Positions 54,687 to 63,488 of a stretch of DNA of 64,000 bases are shown piece by piece. The stretch is from assembly GCA_028280065.1 (NCBI GenBank), contig JANQMN010000103.1, forward strand, positions 1-64,000. Direction: 5' to 3'. The notes beneath the pieces are model-generated. The model was not told where the DNA came from and did not search any database. It saw only the letters and a program-made list of their open reading frames with translations. Made by a program: the position numbers and the translations under genes. This DNA is from Hahella sp. GTDB taxonomy: Bacteria > Pseudomonadota > Gammaproteobacteria > Pseudomonadales > Oleiphilaceae. Every line of letters begins with the position of its first letter. The stretch's first letter is position 1.

Positions 54687-55391
54687 CTATTCCGTTGCAG
54701 ATTTTTCCGATCTCGAAGCCTTGATTCTGGCGATAATGTCTTCGCGGGCAGTACTGCCAGTGAGGCCGGCTTGGCGGATTTTTTCCTCCAATCCATTGCT
54801 GTCGAGATCTTTGTCGATGGTAATCACCGCCTCCTCCATATCCGCGAATTGCTCCTGACGGCTGCGAATTCGCTCAAGCGACTCCTGCATGCACAAGATG
54901 TTCGCACCCAGGGAGTTGGCCTTCACCGCCAGTTGGGCGGTGGCTTGTTGTGAACTTTGGGTCGCCTGAACCATGCGCAGTTCGCGACGGTAACGAGCAA
55001 TGTGCTGGGCCGCGGCAGTAAGAGTTTGGCGTAGTTTCTTTTCGTGGGCAGCCAGCTTTTCCAGCGCTTTGCGTTCTTCCTCGCCGACCTGTTCCTGTTC
55101 TAATATCCAGTCGGCAATCTCCTGGGTGATTGCGTCCAATCCCTTGTCCAGCGCCTTACCAGCTTGTTGCTCCTTTTCTCTTATCGCTTGTCGGCGCTGT
55201 TCATGGCTTCGGCCAAGCCGTACCTTTTCCGCCATCACCTTGGCTAAGTCCTGCTTGGCCTGGGTGATGGAATATTCACAGTCGTAAATTTCCTGTTCGA
55301 AAATTCTGATGGCGTGGGTATCGATGACCTTCTCCGCATTTTCTCGGGCTGCGCCGCGAAGAGCAGCGGTAATTTTTTGCATGATGTACAT
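54687..55391 (-). CDS. PspA/IM30 family protein
   Basis: A 234-residue coiled-coil protein with an N-terminal amphipathic helix (MQKITAALRGAARENAEKV) and long charged helices, the ESCRT-III-like PspA/IM30 family. These bind stressed inner membrane and form scaffolds there. There is no pspF, pspB or pspC nearby; instead a YiaA-type membrane protein is encoded 36 bp upstream, probably its partner. ATG at 55391 follows GGAGTGCATT. Confidence 0.82.
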   Translation of the reverse strand: MYIMQKITAALRGAARENAEKVIDTHAIRIFEQEIYDCEYSITQAKQDLAKVMAEKVRLGRSHEQRRQAIREKEQQAGKALDKGLDAITQEIADWILEQEQVGEEERKALEKLAAHEKKLRQTLTAAAQHIARYRRELRMVQATQSSQQATAQLAVKANSLGANILCMQESLERIRSRQEQFADMEEAVITIDKDLDSNGLEEKIRQAGLTGSTAREDIIARIKASRSEKSATE

Positions 55392-55427
55392 AATGCACTC
55401 CGGTGTGATGGTTTTAAGGCTGAAACA

Positions 55428-55697
55428 CTATTCCGCGAATTCGCGTAGTATCTGATTGGTCTTGGCCTCGCTTATCTTGTTCAGCAGGCGTTGCGACTCG
55501 TGTTCGTCGCGCAGGGTTTTTGAGAGGGTAATGGTGGAGCTAACCAGAAATAGAGTGCTAATCGCGAAGTAGCCTTTCACCATCAGTTCGGCCGGCATCA
55601 TGACGATGCCGCAGCCAACCGCAATGATGGCAGCCACAAACGCCGTCTTCACATAAAACATCCAGGCTTTGGAATTACTTTGTATTTCTTGGTTCAT
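55428..55697 (-). CDS. YiaA/YiaB-type inner membrane protein
   Basis: An 89-residue protein with two helices (about 16-34 and 39-57): AWMFYVKTAFVAAIIAVG, then KGYFAISTLFLVSSTITLSKTLRD, the YiaAB two-helix motif. I prefer ATG 55697 (after AGAGGACTGCAAC) to an in-frame ATG at 55721. It directly precedes the PspA-family gene on the same strand, so the two likely act together in membrane stress. Confidence 0.82.
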   Translation of the reverse strand: MNQEIQSNSKAWMFYVKTAFVAAIIAVGCGIVMMPAELMVKGYFAISTLFLVSSTITLSKTLRDEHESQRLLNKISEAKTNQILREFAE

Positions 55698-55912
55698 GTT
55701 GCAGTCCTCTTGTATTGACAACTCAATGCGTAAAAGACTGCTGTTAATTGGCGAATAAGTATACTTTTTGAAACGAGTGCGCGCCTGATACGCTATCAGG
55801 TATTAAAAAGTGTTTCTTTATTGATTCAGTTAGCTGATTCCAAGATCCCGATTGGCCGCTTTACTCTTGAACGGCAGGTTGAAATAAAAGTTTCAAACCT
55901 TAGATCCGATTC

Positions 55913-55955
55913 AATGTTGACACCGTATATATTCGGTGCTTACAATGTTTACACC
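55913..55955 (+). promoter_or_regulatory. RND operon promoter with repeated operator-like element
   Basis: TTGACA (55917-55922), an 18-bp spacer and TACAAT (55941-55946) form a near-consensus promoter. AATGTTGACACC (55913-55924) and AATGTTTACACC (55944-55955) are direct repeats 31 bp apart, about three helical turns, and overlap both boxes. A CACCG/CGGTG dyad fills the spacer. This is what a repressor-controlled efflux promoter looks like; no regulator gene is adjacent. Confidence 0.6.
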
Positions 55956-55981
55956 TATTACTTTGATGAAAGGTCAATCCC

Positions 55982-57013
55982 ATGCGCGCTGAACTGAAAA
56001 TTCTCATAGTCTTTGTGATTTTGTTTTCGCCTATCTTTATTGTGAATGCGCAAACCCTGCCGGTGCATACCCAGACCGTGCATTTAGAACAGCTTCAGGT
56101 GAACGTTTCGACCAGCGGCTTGTTGGTGAACCAGTCAGAACAAACCCTGGCATTCAAAACCCCCGGAATCGTTGCCGAAGTCAGGGTGAAAGAGGGGCAA
56201 AGGGTGCAGAAAGGGGATATTTTGGCGCGTTTGGATCAGGAGGAGATTGCCGCGCAGGTCAGAGAGGCGCAGGCGATGTACGACGATGCGGTGCGCACGG
56301 TAAACCGTCTGACCAAACTGCACAAATCCAAGGTTGTTCCCCTCGACCAGTTGCAATCCGCCGAGACCGGCGTGGATGTCGCCAAAGCCAAACTCAGAGT
56401 GGCTAACTTCAATTTACGGCATGCCACCATCAAAGCCCCGGAAAACGGTTATGTCTTACGAAAACTTATTGAACCGAATGAAATTGTCAGCGGTCAGCGC
56501 GCGGCTTTTGTCTTTGCTCAGCAGGATGCAGGATGGGTGATCCGTGTCGGATTGAATGACCGGGATATTGTCAGAATTCAAGAAGGGGATCTGGCGCAGG
56601 TTCGTGTAGATGCCTATCCGGGGAAGGTATTTACCGGCCGGGTATACGAAACAGCCGCAAAGGCAAATCCCGGCACCGGGACGTTTGAAGTGGAAGTTCA
56701 GATTGATCCTACCGAAGCCCGGCTGCTTTCGGGCATGGTCGGGCGGGTTGACTTGGTTCCGAGCCAGCAGGAGGAATATGTGTTGATTCCTCTTACCGCT
56801 GTAATATCCGCTTCCGGAAACCAAGCAGAGTTATTTACGCTCGATGATGAGTTTCGCGCTCTTCGCAGAGAGGTGACCATCCGCAACTTTACCGGAAACA
56901 AACTAGCGGTAACTTCCGGTTTGGAACCGGGCGATATGATTATTACCCGCGGGGCGACCAGTGTGGTCGAGGGCCGCACGGTGATGCCGGTTGGAGCCAC
57001 CGCCGTTCGCTAG
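55982..57013 (+). CDS. RND efflux periplasmic adaptor protein
   Basis: A 343-residue HlyD-type membrane-fusion protein with a signal peptide (residues 1-24, ending in VNA) and the order lipoyl half (VKEGQRVQKGDILARLD), alpha hairpin, second lipoyl half (TIKAPENGYV), beta-barrel (VRVDAYPGKVFTGRV) and membrane-proximal domain. It joins the inner-membrane pump to an outer-membrane channel; no TolC-like gene is nearby. The pump gene follows 128 bp downstream. Confidence 0.92.
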   Translation: MRAELKILIVFVILFSPIFIVNAQTLPVHTQTVHLEQLQVNVSTSGLLVNQSEQTLAFKTPGIVAEVRVKEGQRVQKGDILARLDQEEIAAQVREAQAMYDDAVRTVNRLTKLHKSKVVPLDQLQSAETGVDVAKAKLRVANFNLRHATIKAPENGYVLRKLIEPNEIVSGQRAAFVFAQQDAGWVIRVGLNDRDIVRIQEGDLAQVRVDAYPGKVFTGRVYETAAKANPGTGTFEVEVQIDPTEARLLSGMVGRVDLVPSQQEEYVLIPLTAVISASGNQAELFTLDDEFRALRREVTIRNFTGNKLAVTSGLEPGDMIITRGATSVVEGRTVMPVGATAVR

Positions 57014-57140
57014 CACCGACTCTTATGGCTGTTTCCGCTCGGGCCGGATTGAACTCCAAACAAGCGTAATCTTCCGGGAACAGCCTGTTTTCCACTGCCG
57101 ATTTTAACTCGATCTGACTGATCATTGAGGTTTCAGAGCT

Positions 57141-60100
57141 ATGCGTTTGCCTGAATTAGCTATTCGCAACCATGCGTTTTCCTGGGTTGCAACATTGCTG
57201 CTGGTGGGTTTGGGAATCGTCTCTTTCCTCACGATGCCCCGCTCCGAAGATCCTCAATTTGACTTTCCCGTCACCCTTACCACTGTACTGTATCCGGGGA
57301 CTAATCCCTTGGATATGGAAAGGCTGGTGATTGATCCCATAGAGGATGTGCTGAATGAGTTGGAGGATATCAAGTTTATCCGCTCGGAAATTCAGGACGG
57401 ACTGGCGTTAATCCGTGTCGAGTTTCTTTATGGCAGTGATCCGGACGATAAATATGATGATGTCGTAAGTGCTATTCAAAGCATCCAAGGCGAACTACCG
57501 GCGGGTCTCGTCCAGCTTTCGACTCAGAAGATTACACCTTCCGATGTCAACATCATGCAAATCGCCTTGACATCGCCGACGGCAACATCGGCAGAATTTA
57601 AGTATTACGCAGAACTGCTGGAGACCCGTTTGGAACGTGTATCCGGGGTTAAACGGGTTGACATCAAGGCGCAGCCGGAATTGGAAATTCAAGTCAGGGC
57701 AGATTGGGTTCGCCTTGAACAACAGGGAATATCATTAGACGAACTTGCGCTTGCGGTCAGTAAGGCGGCGAGCAATCTGCCGGGTGGTTATGTCAATACG
57801 GCTGAACGTAGGTTTACGGTGCGCAGCAGCGGCGACTATAAGGATCTTGATACCCTGCGGCGGACCGTGGTGCGCGCCGAAGGGGACCATATCGTTTTTG
57901 TGGAGGATCTTGCCGAAGTAATCCTCCAGGATGCATTGCCCACCTACCGTGCTCGTTACCAGGGCGTTCCCGCGGTGTTTTTAGCCGTGGTGCAGCGCAA
58001 AGGCAGCAACATCTTCAGCATTACCGACGGCCTGCATGAGGTCCTGACCCGGACCAGCAGCCAGTTACCTGATTACTTTGGCCTTGAAACCGTTCATGAT
58101 CAAAGCCTTAGCGTAGAACAGCGGATTAACGGCTTTTTCAACAATCTTCTGCAGGGCCTGGTATTGGTGGGTGCCGTTGTGTTGTTGACCCTGGGTTTCC
58201 GGGCATCCTTGGTGATTGTTCTGGCGATTCCCTTTTCGATTGCTATCGGACTGGGCTGGCTTGATCTGGTGGGATTCGGTTTGCAACAGATGTCGATTGT
58301 CGGCCTGGTCATTGCGTTGGGTCTGCTGGTGGACAACGCGATCGTGGTCACCGAGAATGTTGCGCGCTATCTGCGCCAGGGAGAGACCAAGCAGCAGGCC
58401 GCGGTACTCGGTGCCAGGCAGGTTGGCTGGGCAGTGGCAAGCGGTACGGTTACCACTGTCCTGGCGTTCGTTCCCATATTACTGTTACAAAGCGGCTCCG
58501 GAACTTTTATACGGTCCATGCCGGTCACAGTGACCCTGACCTTGCTGGCGTCCTTGCTCATTGCGCTCAGTGTAACGCCTTTGTTAGCCAGTCGTTTTCT
58601 GCGGCAACGGAAAGCCTCCGAGAGTTCCGATGAAAAGCCAATGGCGGGATTCATACTGGGTGGCATGACTCAGTTTGCCGGCGGGCCCTATCGCGCTGCG
58701 CTCGAATGGTCGCTACGGCATCCAGTCGTTGTTCTCCTGTCAGCGATCGCTATTTTTGTCGGGGTGCTGAGTCTGTTTCCTCAAGTCGGTGTCAGCTTAT
58801 TTCCAAAGGCTGAGAAGTCGATGATTCTGGTGGATATTGAAACCACGGAAGGCAGTACTTTTGCCTTTACCGAACGCGTGGCAGAGCAAGTCGAGCAACA
58901 ACTGTTAAAAGAAGATCTGGTTACCAGCCTGGCCAATAACGTTGGTAAGAGTAATCCGCGGGTTTACTACAATACCATGGATAGCAAACAGCAACCGAAC
59001 TATGCCCAGTTGCTGGTTAAACTCGAGGAAGTACCCTATGCTCAGATATCCACCTGGGTAAACGAGCAGCGGCAAAAGTTCCAGGATTTCGGCGATGCAG
59101 TTGTCCGCTTTAAAGAGTTTAATCAAGGTCCACCGCTCCAGGCGCCGATTACCATTCGAGTCGTTGGAGACGATATCGATTTGCTACGGCAAGCTGCACA
59201 GGATGTGGTTGGGATCATGGAGGCGACTTCAGGAACGGTTAATGTTGACACTCCTATCAGCAAGCACAAGGTCGATCTAAGAGTTAACATTCAGCGGGAC
59301 AAAGCCGCCTTGTATCAAGTTAACCTGGATACTATCGACCGGACGGTCAGAGGGGGATTGGTGGGATTACCGGTCGGCACCCTGCGGGACTCCCAAGGTG
59401 AAGACTATCCCATAATGGTTACGACCCGGCAGGGAGTGGAACCTGCCAGCGAGCAGTTCGAACGGATGGTCGTACCTTCGGTGACCGGTAACCTTGTTCC
59501 ATTGCAGCAGGTCGCCACCATCGAATTGGAAACGGCAGTTCCCAAGTTCCAGCATTACAATCTTGAGCGGATGGCGCAGGTGACGTCAGACGTGCTGCCC
59601 GGATTTCAAACCGAACTGGTAACCAACGCAATTATCGCCAAACTGGACGGGTATAACTGGCCGGCCGGCGTAACTTATGGCGTCGGCGGCGAGCAGGAGA
59701 ACCGAAAAGAATCGTTTGGCGGCATGGCCAAAGCGCTCATTATTGCGGTAGTTGGTATTTTTGCGGTATTGGTAATGCAGTTTCGTTCGTTCCGTCAGCC
59801 ACTGGTGATTTTTGCTGCCTTGCCGTTTGCCGTGACCGGCGCGATTCTTGGTTTGTATCTAACGGGTTACACCTTTTCCTTTACCGCTTTCATCGGGCTG
59901 ACTTCCCTGGTGGGAATAGTGGTCAACAACTCCATTATTCTGGTGGACTATGCCAATCAGTTGCGGGAACAAGGTCAACCGGTGGCGAGCGCCATGCTGG
60001 CATCCGGGCAAACCCGATTGATCCCTATCGTGTTGACTACCTTGACGACAATAGGCGGATTAATGCCATTGACCTTGACCGGATCCTCTATGTGGTCGCC

Positions 60101-60197
60101 CTTGGGCTGGGTGATTATCGGTGGTCTGGCGGTATCGACGCTGATTACTCTGTTTGTGGTGCCGGTGCTATATAGATTGTTCGAGGGCCGCGGTTAA
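57141..60197 (+). CDS. RND efflux permease
   Basis: A 1018-residue pump with the usual twelve helices and two large periplasmic loops. The N-terminal helix is ELAIRNHAFSWVATLLLVGLGI; helix 4 reads VIALGLLVDNAIVVTENVA, so the usual Asp-Asp pair of HAE-1 drug pumps is Asp-Asn here. C-terminal helices carry FTAFIGLTSLVGIVVNNSII. It probably exports hydrophobic compounds by proton exchange; substrate unknown. It overlaps the convergent FHA-EAL gene by four bases. Confidence 0.93.
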   Translation: MRLPELAIRNHAFSWVATLLLVGLGIVSFLTMPRSEDPQFDFPVTLTTVLYPGTNPLDMERLVIDPIEDVLNELEDIKFIRSEIQDGLALIRVEFLYGSDPDDKYDDVVSAIQSIQGELPAGLVQLSTQKITPSDVNIMQIALTSPTATSAEFKYYAELLETRLERVSGVKRVDIKAQPELEIQVRADWVRLEQQGISLDELALAVSKAASNLPGGYVNTAERRFTVRSSGDYKDLDTLRRTVVRAEGDHIVFVEDLAEVILQDALPTYRARYQGVPAVFLAVVQRKGSNIFSITDGLHEVLTRTSSQLPDYFGLETVHDQSLSVEQRINGFFNNLLQGLVLVGAVVLLTLGFRASLVIVLAIPFSIAIGLGWLDLVGFGLQQMSIVGLVIALGLLVDNAIVVTENVARYLRQGETKQQAAVLGARQVGWAVASGTVTTVLAFVPILLLQSGSGTFIRSMPVTVTLTLLASLLIALSVTPLLASRFLRQRKASESSDEKPMAGFILGGMTQFAGGPYRAALEWSLRHPVVVLLSAIAIFVGVLSLFPQVGVSLFPKAEKSMILVDIETTEGSTFAFTERVAEQVEQQLLKEDLVTSLANNVGKSNPRVYYNTMDSKQQPNYAQLLVKLEEVPYAQISTWVNEQRQKFQDFGDAVVRFKEFNQGPPLQAPITIRVVGDDIDLLRQAAQDVVGIMEATSGTVNVDTPISKHKVDLRVNIQRDKAALYQVNLDTIDRTVRGGLVGLPVGTLRDSQGEDYPIMVTTRQGVEPASEQFERMVVPSVTGNLVPLQQVATIELETAVPKFQHYNLERMAQVTSDVLPGFQTELVTNAIIAKLDGYNWPAGVTYGVGGEQENRKESFGGMAKALIIAVVGIFAVLVMQFRSFRQPLVIFAALPFAVTGAILGLYLTGYTFSFTAFIGLTSLVGIVVNNSIILVDYANQLREQGQPVASAMLASGQTRLIPIVLTTLTTIGGLMPLTLTGSSMWSPLGWVIIGGLAVSTLITLFVVPVLYRLFEGRG

Positions 60198-61309
60198 TTT
60201 CCTGAAACCGGCGCTTTGATATGCGCCTCCCACTCTTTCAAGGGTAATGGGTAGCCGAAGGCAAAGCCCTGGATCAGGTCGAACTGAACGCGCTTGCAGA
60301 CTTCGGCTTCTTCCATAATGCCAACGCCTTCCGCCAGTGCCTTAATGCCCATTTTCTTGACCATTGAAACCAGCAGCTCCAACATTTCCTGCTTATGCGG
60401 GCCGGCTTTGTGAATATTGCGGATCAATGCGATATCGAATTTCACCACATCGGGTGGTGCTTCGGTCAACTCCAAGAGCCGGGCCTGGCCGGCGCCAAAA
60501 TCATCGTAGGCGAGTCCCATGCCCAACTTCCGTATTGCATTTGCCAGATACTGCATTTCGCCGATATCGGTAACGGCCTGTTCATGGATTTCAATCACCA
60601 TGTTCAAGCCGGGATAGCGTGCGTTTGAATCGGCAATCGCCTGCAACAACCGCTCTCTATCCTTCATTTCGTGCGGGTGGGTATTCATAAAGAGTGGATG
60701 CTTAAGCCCGAATTTATGGGCTTCGCGCATGCCAATCTCTCGGAACAGTTCGCTTAACTCCACGGCTTTGCCAATGCTTTCCGCGATGTTGAACAATGCC
60801 CCAGGACTGGGCAATAATTCCGGATGGGTGCCGCGCCCGAGCATTTCGTAAGCCAGATGACGACCGCTAGCATCGACGATGGGCTGGAATACCGCCGTCA
60901 CCTGCTCATTCTGGATAAGCGCTTTAAGATCCCTTGCACCCAATGGAATTTTATTGGAGAGATCGCCCTCCATGACGATAGTGGCGGTGGATACCACGCG
61001 CTTTGATTTTTCTTCGTCGATGAGCCGCGCTTCCACGTGGGCAAAGTGTACGACATCACCACCCTGAAGGGGGGTCGGCTCGGAAATACGCTGGTGGTTT
61101 ACAAAGGTGCCGTTGGTGGAGCCCATATCGCGCAGATATAGATCGTCGCCTTGGCAGGAAAACTCCGCATGCCGCCTAGATACATCGGTGGAATCAATGG
61201 TCAGACCAATGTCCTCGCTACGGCCGACGATCAGGGGAAACTGTTTGAGCGGGAGGCGTTCAATTTGATCACCTTCCCCGACTAAGCATTCTAAGAACCA
61301 ACGACTCAT
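60194..61309 (-). CDS. FHA-EAL domain protein
   Basis: A 371-residue cytosolic protein. An N-terminal FHA domain (about residues 24-98) has the phosphothreonine-binding IVGRSED, SRRHAEF and GSTNGTFVNHQ. A C-terminal EAL-like domain (130-365) reads EML (155-157) in place of EAL, keeps IEIHE and YDDFGAGQ (268-274), and has AEGVG (326-330) in place of AEGVE. FHA would recognise a phosphorylated partner; catalysis by the EAL part is doubtful, so it may be a cyclic-di-GMP sensor. No kinase gene is next to it. Confidence 0.88.
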   Translation of the reverse strand: MSRWFLECLVGEGDQIERLPLKQFPLIVGRSEDIGLTIDSTDVSRRHAEFSCQGDDLYLRDMGSTNGTFVNHQRISEPTPLQGGDVVHFAHVEARLIDEEKSKRVVSTATIVMEGDLSNKIPLGARDLKALIQNEQVTAVFQPIVDASGRHLAYEMLGRGTHPELLPSPGALFNIAESIGKAVELSELFREIGMREAHKFGLKHPLFMNTHPHEMKDRERLLQAIADSNARYPGLNMVIEIHEQAVTDIGEMQYLANAIRKLGMGLAYDDFGAGQARLLELTEAPPDVVKFDIALIRNIHKAGPHKQEMLELLVSMVKKMGIKALAEGVGIMEEAEVCKRVQFDLIQGFAFGYPLPLKEWEAHIKAPVSGN

Positions 61310-61531
61310 GCTGATTAGTTGTACCGTACAATAGAGAAAAAGGCGTTTGTTTGTCCTAGGGTGGTGGGTTAACGCCGGTTTCCGCCTCCCGTATTCCGGA
61401 CCGAGCAGAAAACAACACCCTGAATTTCGAAATTACTTCTTTAGTTTGGCTGATTCTATCCCATAGTAAAGTCTAGATGTCGTAAGAAAAGTAAAAAATC
61501 TTGAAAAATCCAAAAAAATAATCTCAATAAG

Positions 61532-62167
61532 TCACAGCGCGCCTGCTTCAATCAACATGGCGTGCAAGGCTTCGGCCAATTTGCGGTAGCCCTGCTGATT
61601 GAAGTGGATAGGGTCCGACTTCATGGCGCTGTCCCGCATGAGTTTTGCAACGATTTCGTTTTCCGCGACAAGGGCCATTTCGTCAGCCAGTTCGTGGTAA
61701 AAATCTGCCGTGTCAGGAAATAATCCGAATTCAGGAACACCGAAAATCACCACTTGAATATTACGGTCGCGAATCAGTTGCACCATTTTCGCCAAGTTTT
61801 GCTTGGTCGCCGCATTACTTCGACGGCGAAGGATATCATTGCCTCCCAGGCCTAGAATGACCAGGTCCGGGAGGTGCTCATCCAATACCGCCGGGAGACG
61901 TTTGAGGCCCTGGCTGGTCTCTTCTCCGGGAACGCCGGCGCGAATAACCTGGCGTTCGGTAAGTTCGGCCAGTACTGCCGGATAACTTTGTCCGGCTTTG
62001 GCCCCCGTGCCATAGGTGAGACTATCGCCAAAGGCAAGAATGATGGCGTTTTGGGATAACCGCGCTAAACCCGGAGGGTCTGAGCAGCCGAATGGTGCTG
62101 CAAGCAACCATACGAGCAGTAATAAAGTGCGCATAACAAAAGAAGGCTTGCGCCAGGATTTCGTCAT
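61532..62167 (-). CDS. GDSL esterase, TesA-like arylesterase/lysophospholipase
   Basis: A 211-residue exported SGNH hydrolase. The signal peptide (about 12-28) is followed by block I ILAFGDSLTYGTGA, block III LGGNDILRR, and block V DPIHFNQQGY with the Asp-His pair. It is of the TesA type with esterase and lysophospholipase activity in the periplasm. ATG at 62167 follows AGGATGAACTAAG. Confidence 0.9.
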   Translation of the reverse strand: MTKSWRKPSFVMRTLLLLVWLLAAPFGCSDPPGLARLSQNAIILAFGDSLTYGTGAKAGQSYPAVLAELTERQVIRAGVPGEETSQGLKRLPAVLDEHLPDLVILGLGGNDILRRRSNAATKQNLAKMVQLIRDRNIQVVIFGVPEFGLFPDTADFYHELADEMALVAENEIVAKLMRDSAMKSDPIHFNQQGYRKLAEALHAMLIEAGAL

Positions 62168-62259
62168 CTTAGTTCATCCTGTTGATCGCCGGAACTCGGC
62201 TTGAGAATACATCAGTTAGTTTCTAGACTAGCTTAAAAAACAATAACAAGGAGAATTGC

Positions 62260-62751
62260 ATGTCTGAATCCACCCCACGCGTTGTCGCCATTCACTACAG
62301 CCTCACCAATAGCGACGGCGATCTGATTGACAGCACCCGACAGGATGCACCGCTGCAATACCTGGAAGATGCGCAAGACATCATTCCCGAACTTGAAGAG
62401 GCAATCAAGAGTCACGTAAAAGGTGACAAAATCAAGATCAGCGTTGATCCGGAGCATGGCTATGGCCGGCGAGAGGATGCGCTGGTCCAGGAAGTTTCCT
62501 TTGCTGCCTTTCCGGACGTTGAGCAACTGGAAGCCGGCATGCAATTTCACATGTATACGGAATCCGGTCCGAGGGTGGTCAGAATCGCGGATGTCAGAGG
62601 CGATGTGGTCCTGATAGATGCGAACCACCCATTGGCAGGAGAAATACTCACTTTCGAAATCGAAATTATGGATGTCCGCGCGGCTACCGCAGAAGAAAGG
62701 GAGCAAGGCCTATCCTCTAGGTTTGTGGAAAGAATCGGCGGAGGTCGTTGA
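62260..62751 (+). CDS. SlyD-like FKBP isomerase
   Basis: A 163-residue protein with an FKBP domain split by an insert-in-flap chaperone domain: VVAIHYSLTNSDGDLIDST, then KISVDPEHGYGRRED and LAGEILTFEIEI. This is the SlyD architecture. The metal-binding His/Cys-rich tail of E. coli SlyD is missing. Cytosolic folding helper. AAGGAGAATTGC precedes the ATG. Confidence 0.9.
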   Translation: MSESTPRVVAIHYSLTNSDGDLIDSTRQDAPLQYLEDAQDIIPELEEAIKSHVKGDKIKISVDPEHGYGRREDALVQEVSFAAFPDVEQLEAGMQFHMYTESGPRVVRIADVRGDVVLIDANHPLAGEILTFEIEIMDVRAATAEEREQGLSSRFVERIGGGR

Positions 62752-62820
62752 CGATTCCCACAATTTTTTTTGAGTAACTAAACCAAAGCCATTAAGTCCT
62801 CGTAATAATTAGCCTGAATT

Positions 62821-62849
62821 TGATCATTGGTGACGGGTACTGCTACGCT
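62821..62849 (+). promoter_or_regulatory. Candidate ECF11-type promoter before the sigma gene
   Basis: TGATCA (62821-62826) and TACGCT (62844-62849) are separated by 17 bp. ECF11 sigma factors (RpoE-ChrR) recognise TGATC-type -35 boxes, so this may be the sigma factor's own promoter. It would place the transcription start near 62855 and favour the ATG at 62895 as the start codon. The assignment is tentative. Confidence 0.35.
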
Positions 62850-63488
62850 ATGGCTTTCTCAAAACAATCGGTTGTCATACCTTTAAAACCTAATATGGAT
62901 CTAAGTCCCAGCGTCCAAGATGACGGTAGTGGGAAAGTCGACGAAGTGGCCCCCCTGATCGAAGCCGTTTCAGAGAGGCGTGACCGTTCTGCTTTTCGCA
63001 AAATATTCGATGACTTCGGCCCAAAAATTAAAGCGTTCGCCATCAAACAGGGCATGCTTGAGCATTCCGAGGAGCTTGTGCAAGAAGTGATGGTGAATAT
63101 TTGGCGTCGAGCCCAGCAGTTTGATCGCGCCAAAGCAAGTGGGTCCACATGGATTTTTGCCATAACTCGTAATGCACGCATAGATCTGCTTCGCAAGTTA
63201 AATCGTATTAATAATGAAACGCAGGTAGAGACCGATTACTTGTGGAGTTTGCCGGGGAACGATGATCCTACCAGTTCTTTTCAGCAGGCTCTGGTTGCCA
63301 AGCAGATCCGTGAGTCTCTAAACGGCCTACCTATTGAACAGCGTGACGTTATCGCCAAAGTTTATTTGGAGGATAAGTCCCACCAACGGGTCGCTGACGA
63401 ATTGAATCTTCCTCTGGGAACAGTGAAAAGTCGCGTAAGGCTGGCCCTGCAAAAGTTAAAAGTAGTTTTTCAGGAAGAGTTAGCATGA
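62850..63488 (+). CDS. ECF11-type RNA polymerase sigma factor
   Basis: An ECF sigma factor of about 212 residues. Region 2 has SEELVQEVMVNIWRRAQQFD and GSTWIFAITRNARIDLLRK; region 4 has LPIEQRDVIAKVYLEDKSHQRVADELNLPLGTVKSRVRLALQKLK. It is paired by an ATGA overlap with a ChrR-type anti-sigma gene, the arrangement of the singlet-oxygen response sigma factor RpoE of Rhodobacter. The start is uncertain: ATG 62850 is used here, but ATG 62895 would also keep the whole fold, and neither has a good ribosome-binding site. Confidence 0.85.
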   Translation: MAFSKQSVVIPLKPNMDLSPSVQDDGSGKVDEVAPLIEAVSERRDRSAFRKIFDDFGPKIKAFAIKQGMLEHSEELVQEVMVNIWRRAQQFDRAKASGSTWIFAITRNARIDLLRKLNRINNETQVETDYLWSLPGNDDPTSSFQQALVAKQIRESLNGLPIEQRDVIAKVYLEDKSHQRVADELNLPLGTVKSRVRLALQKLKVVFQEELA

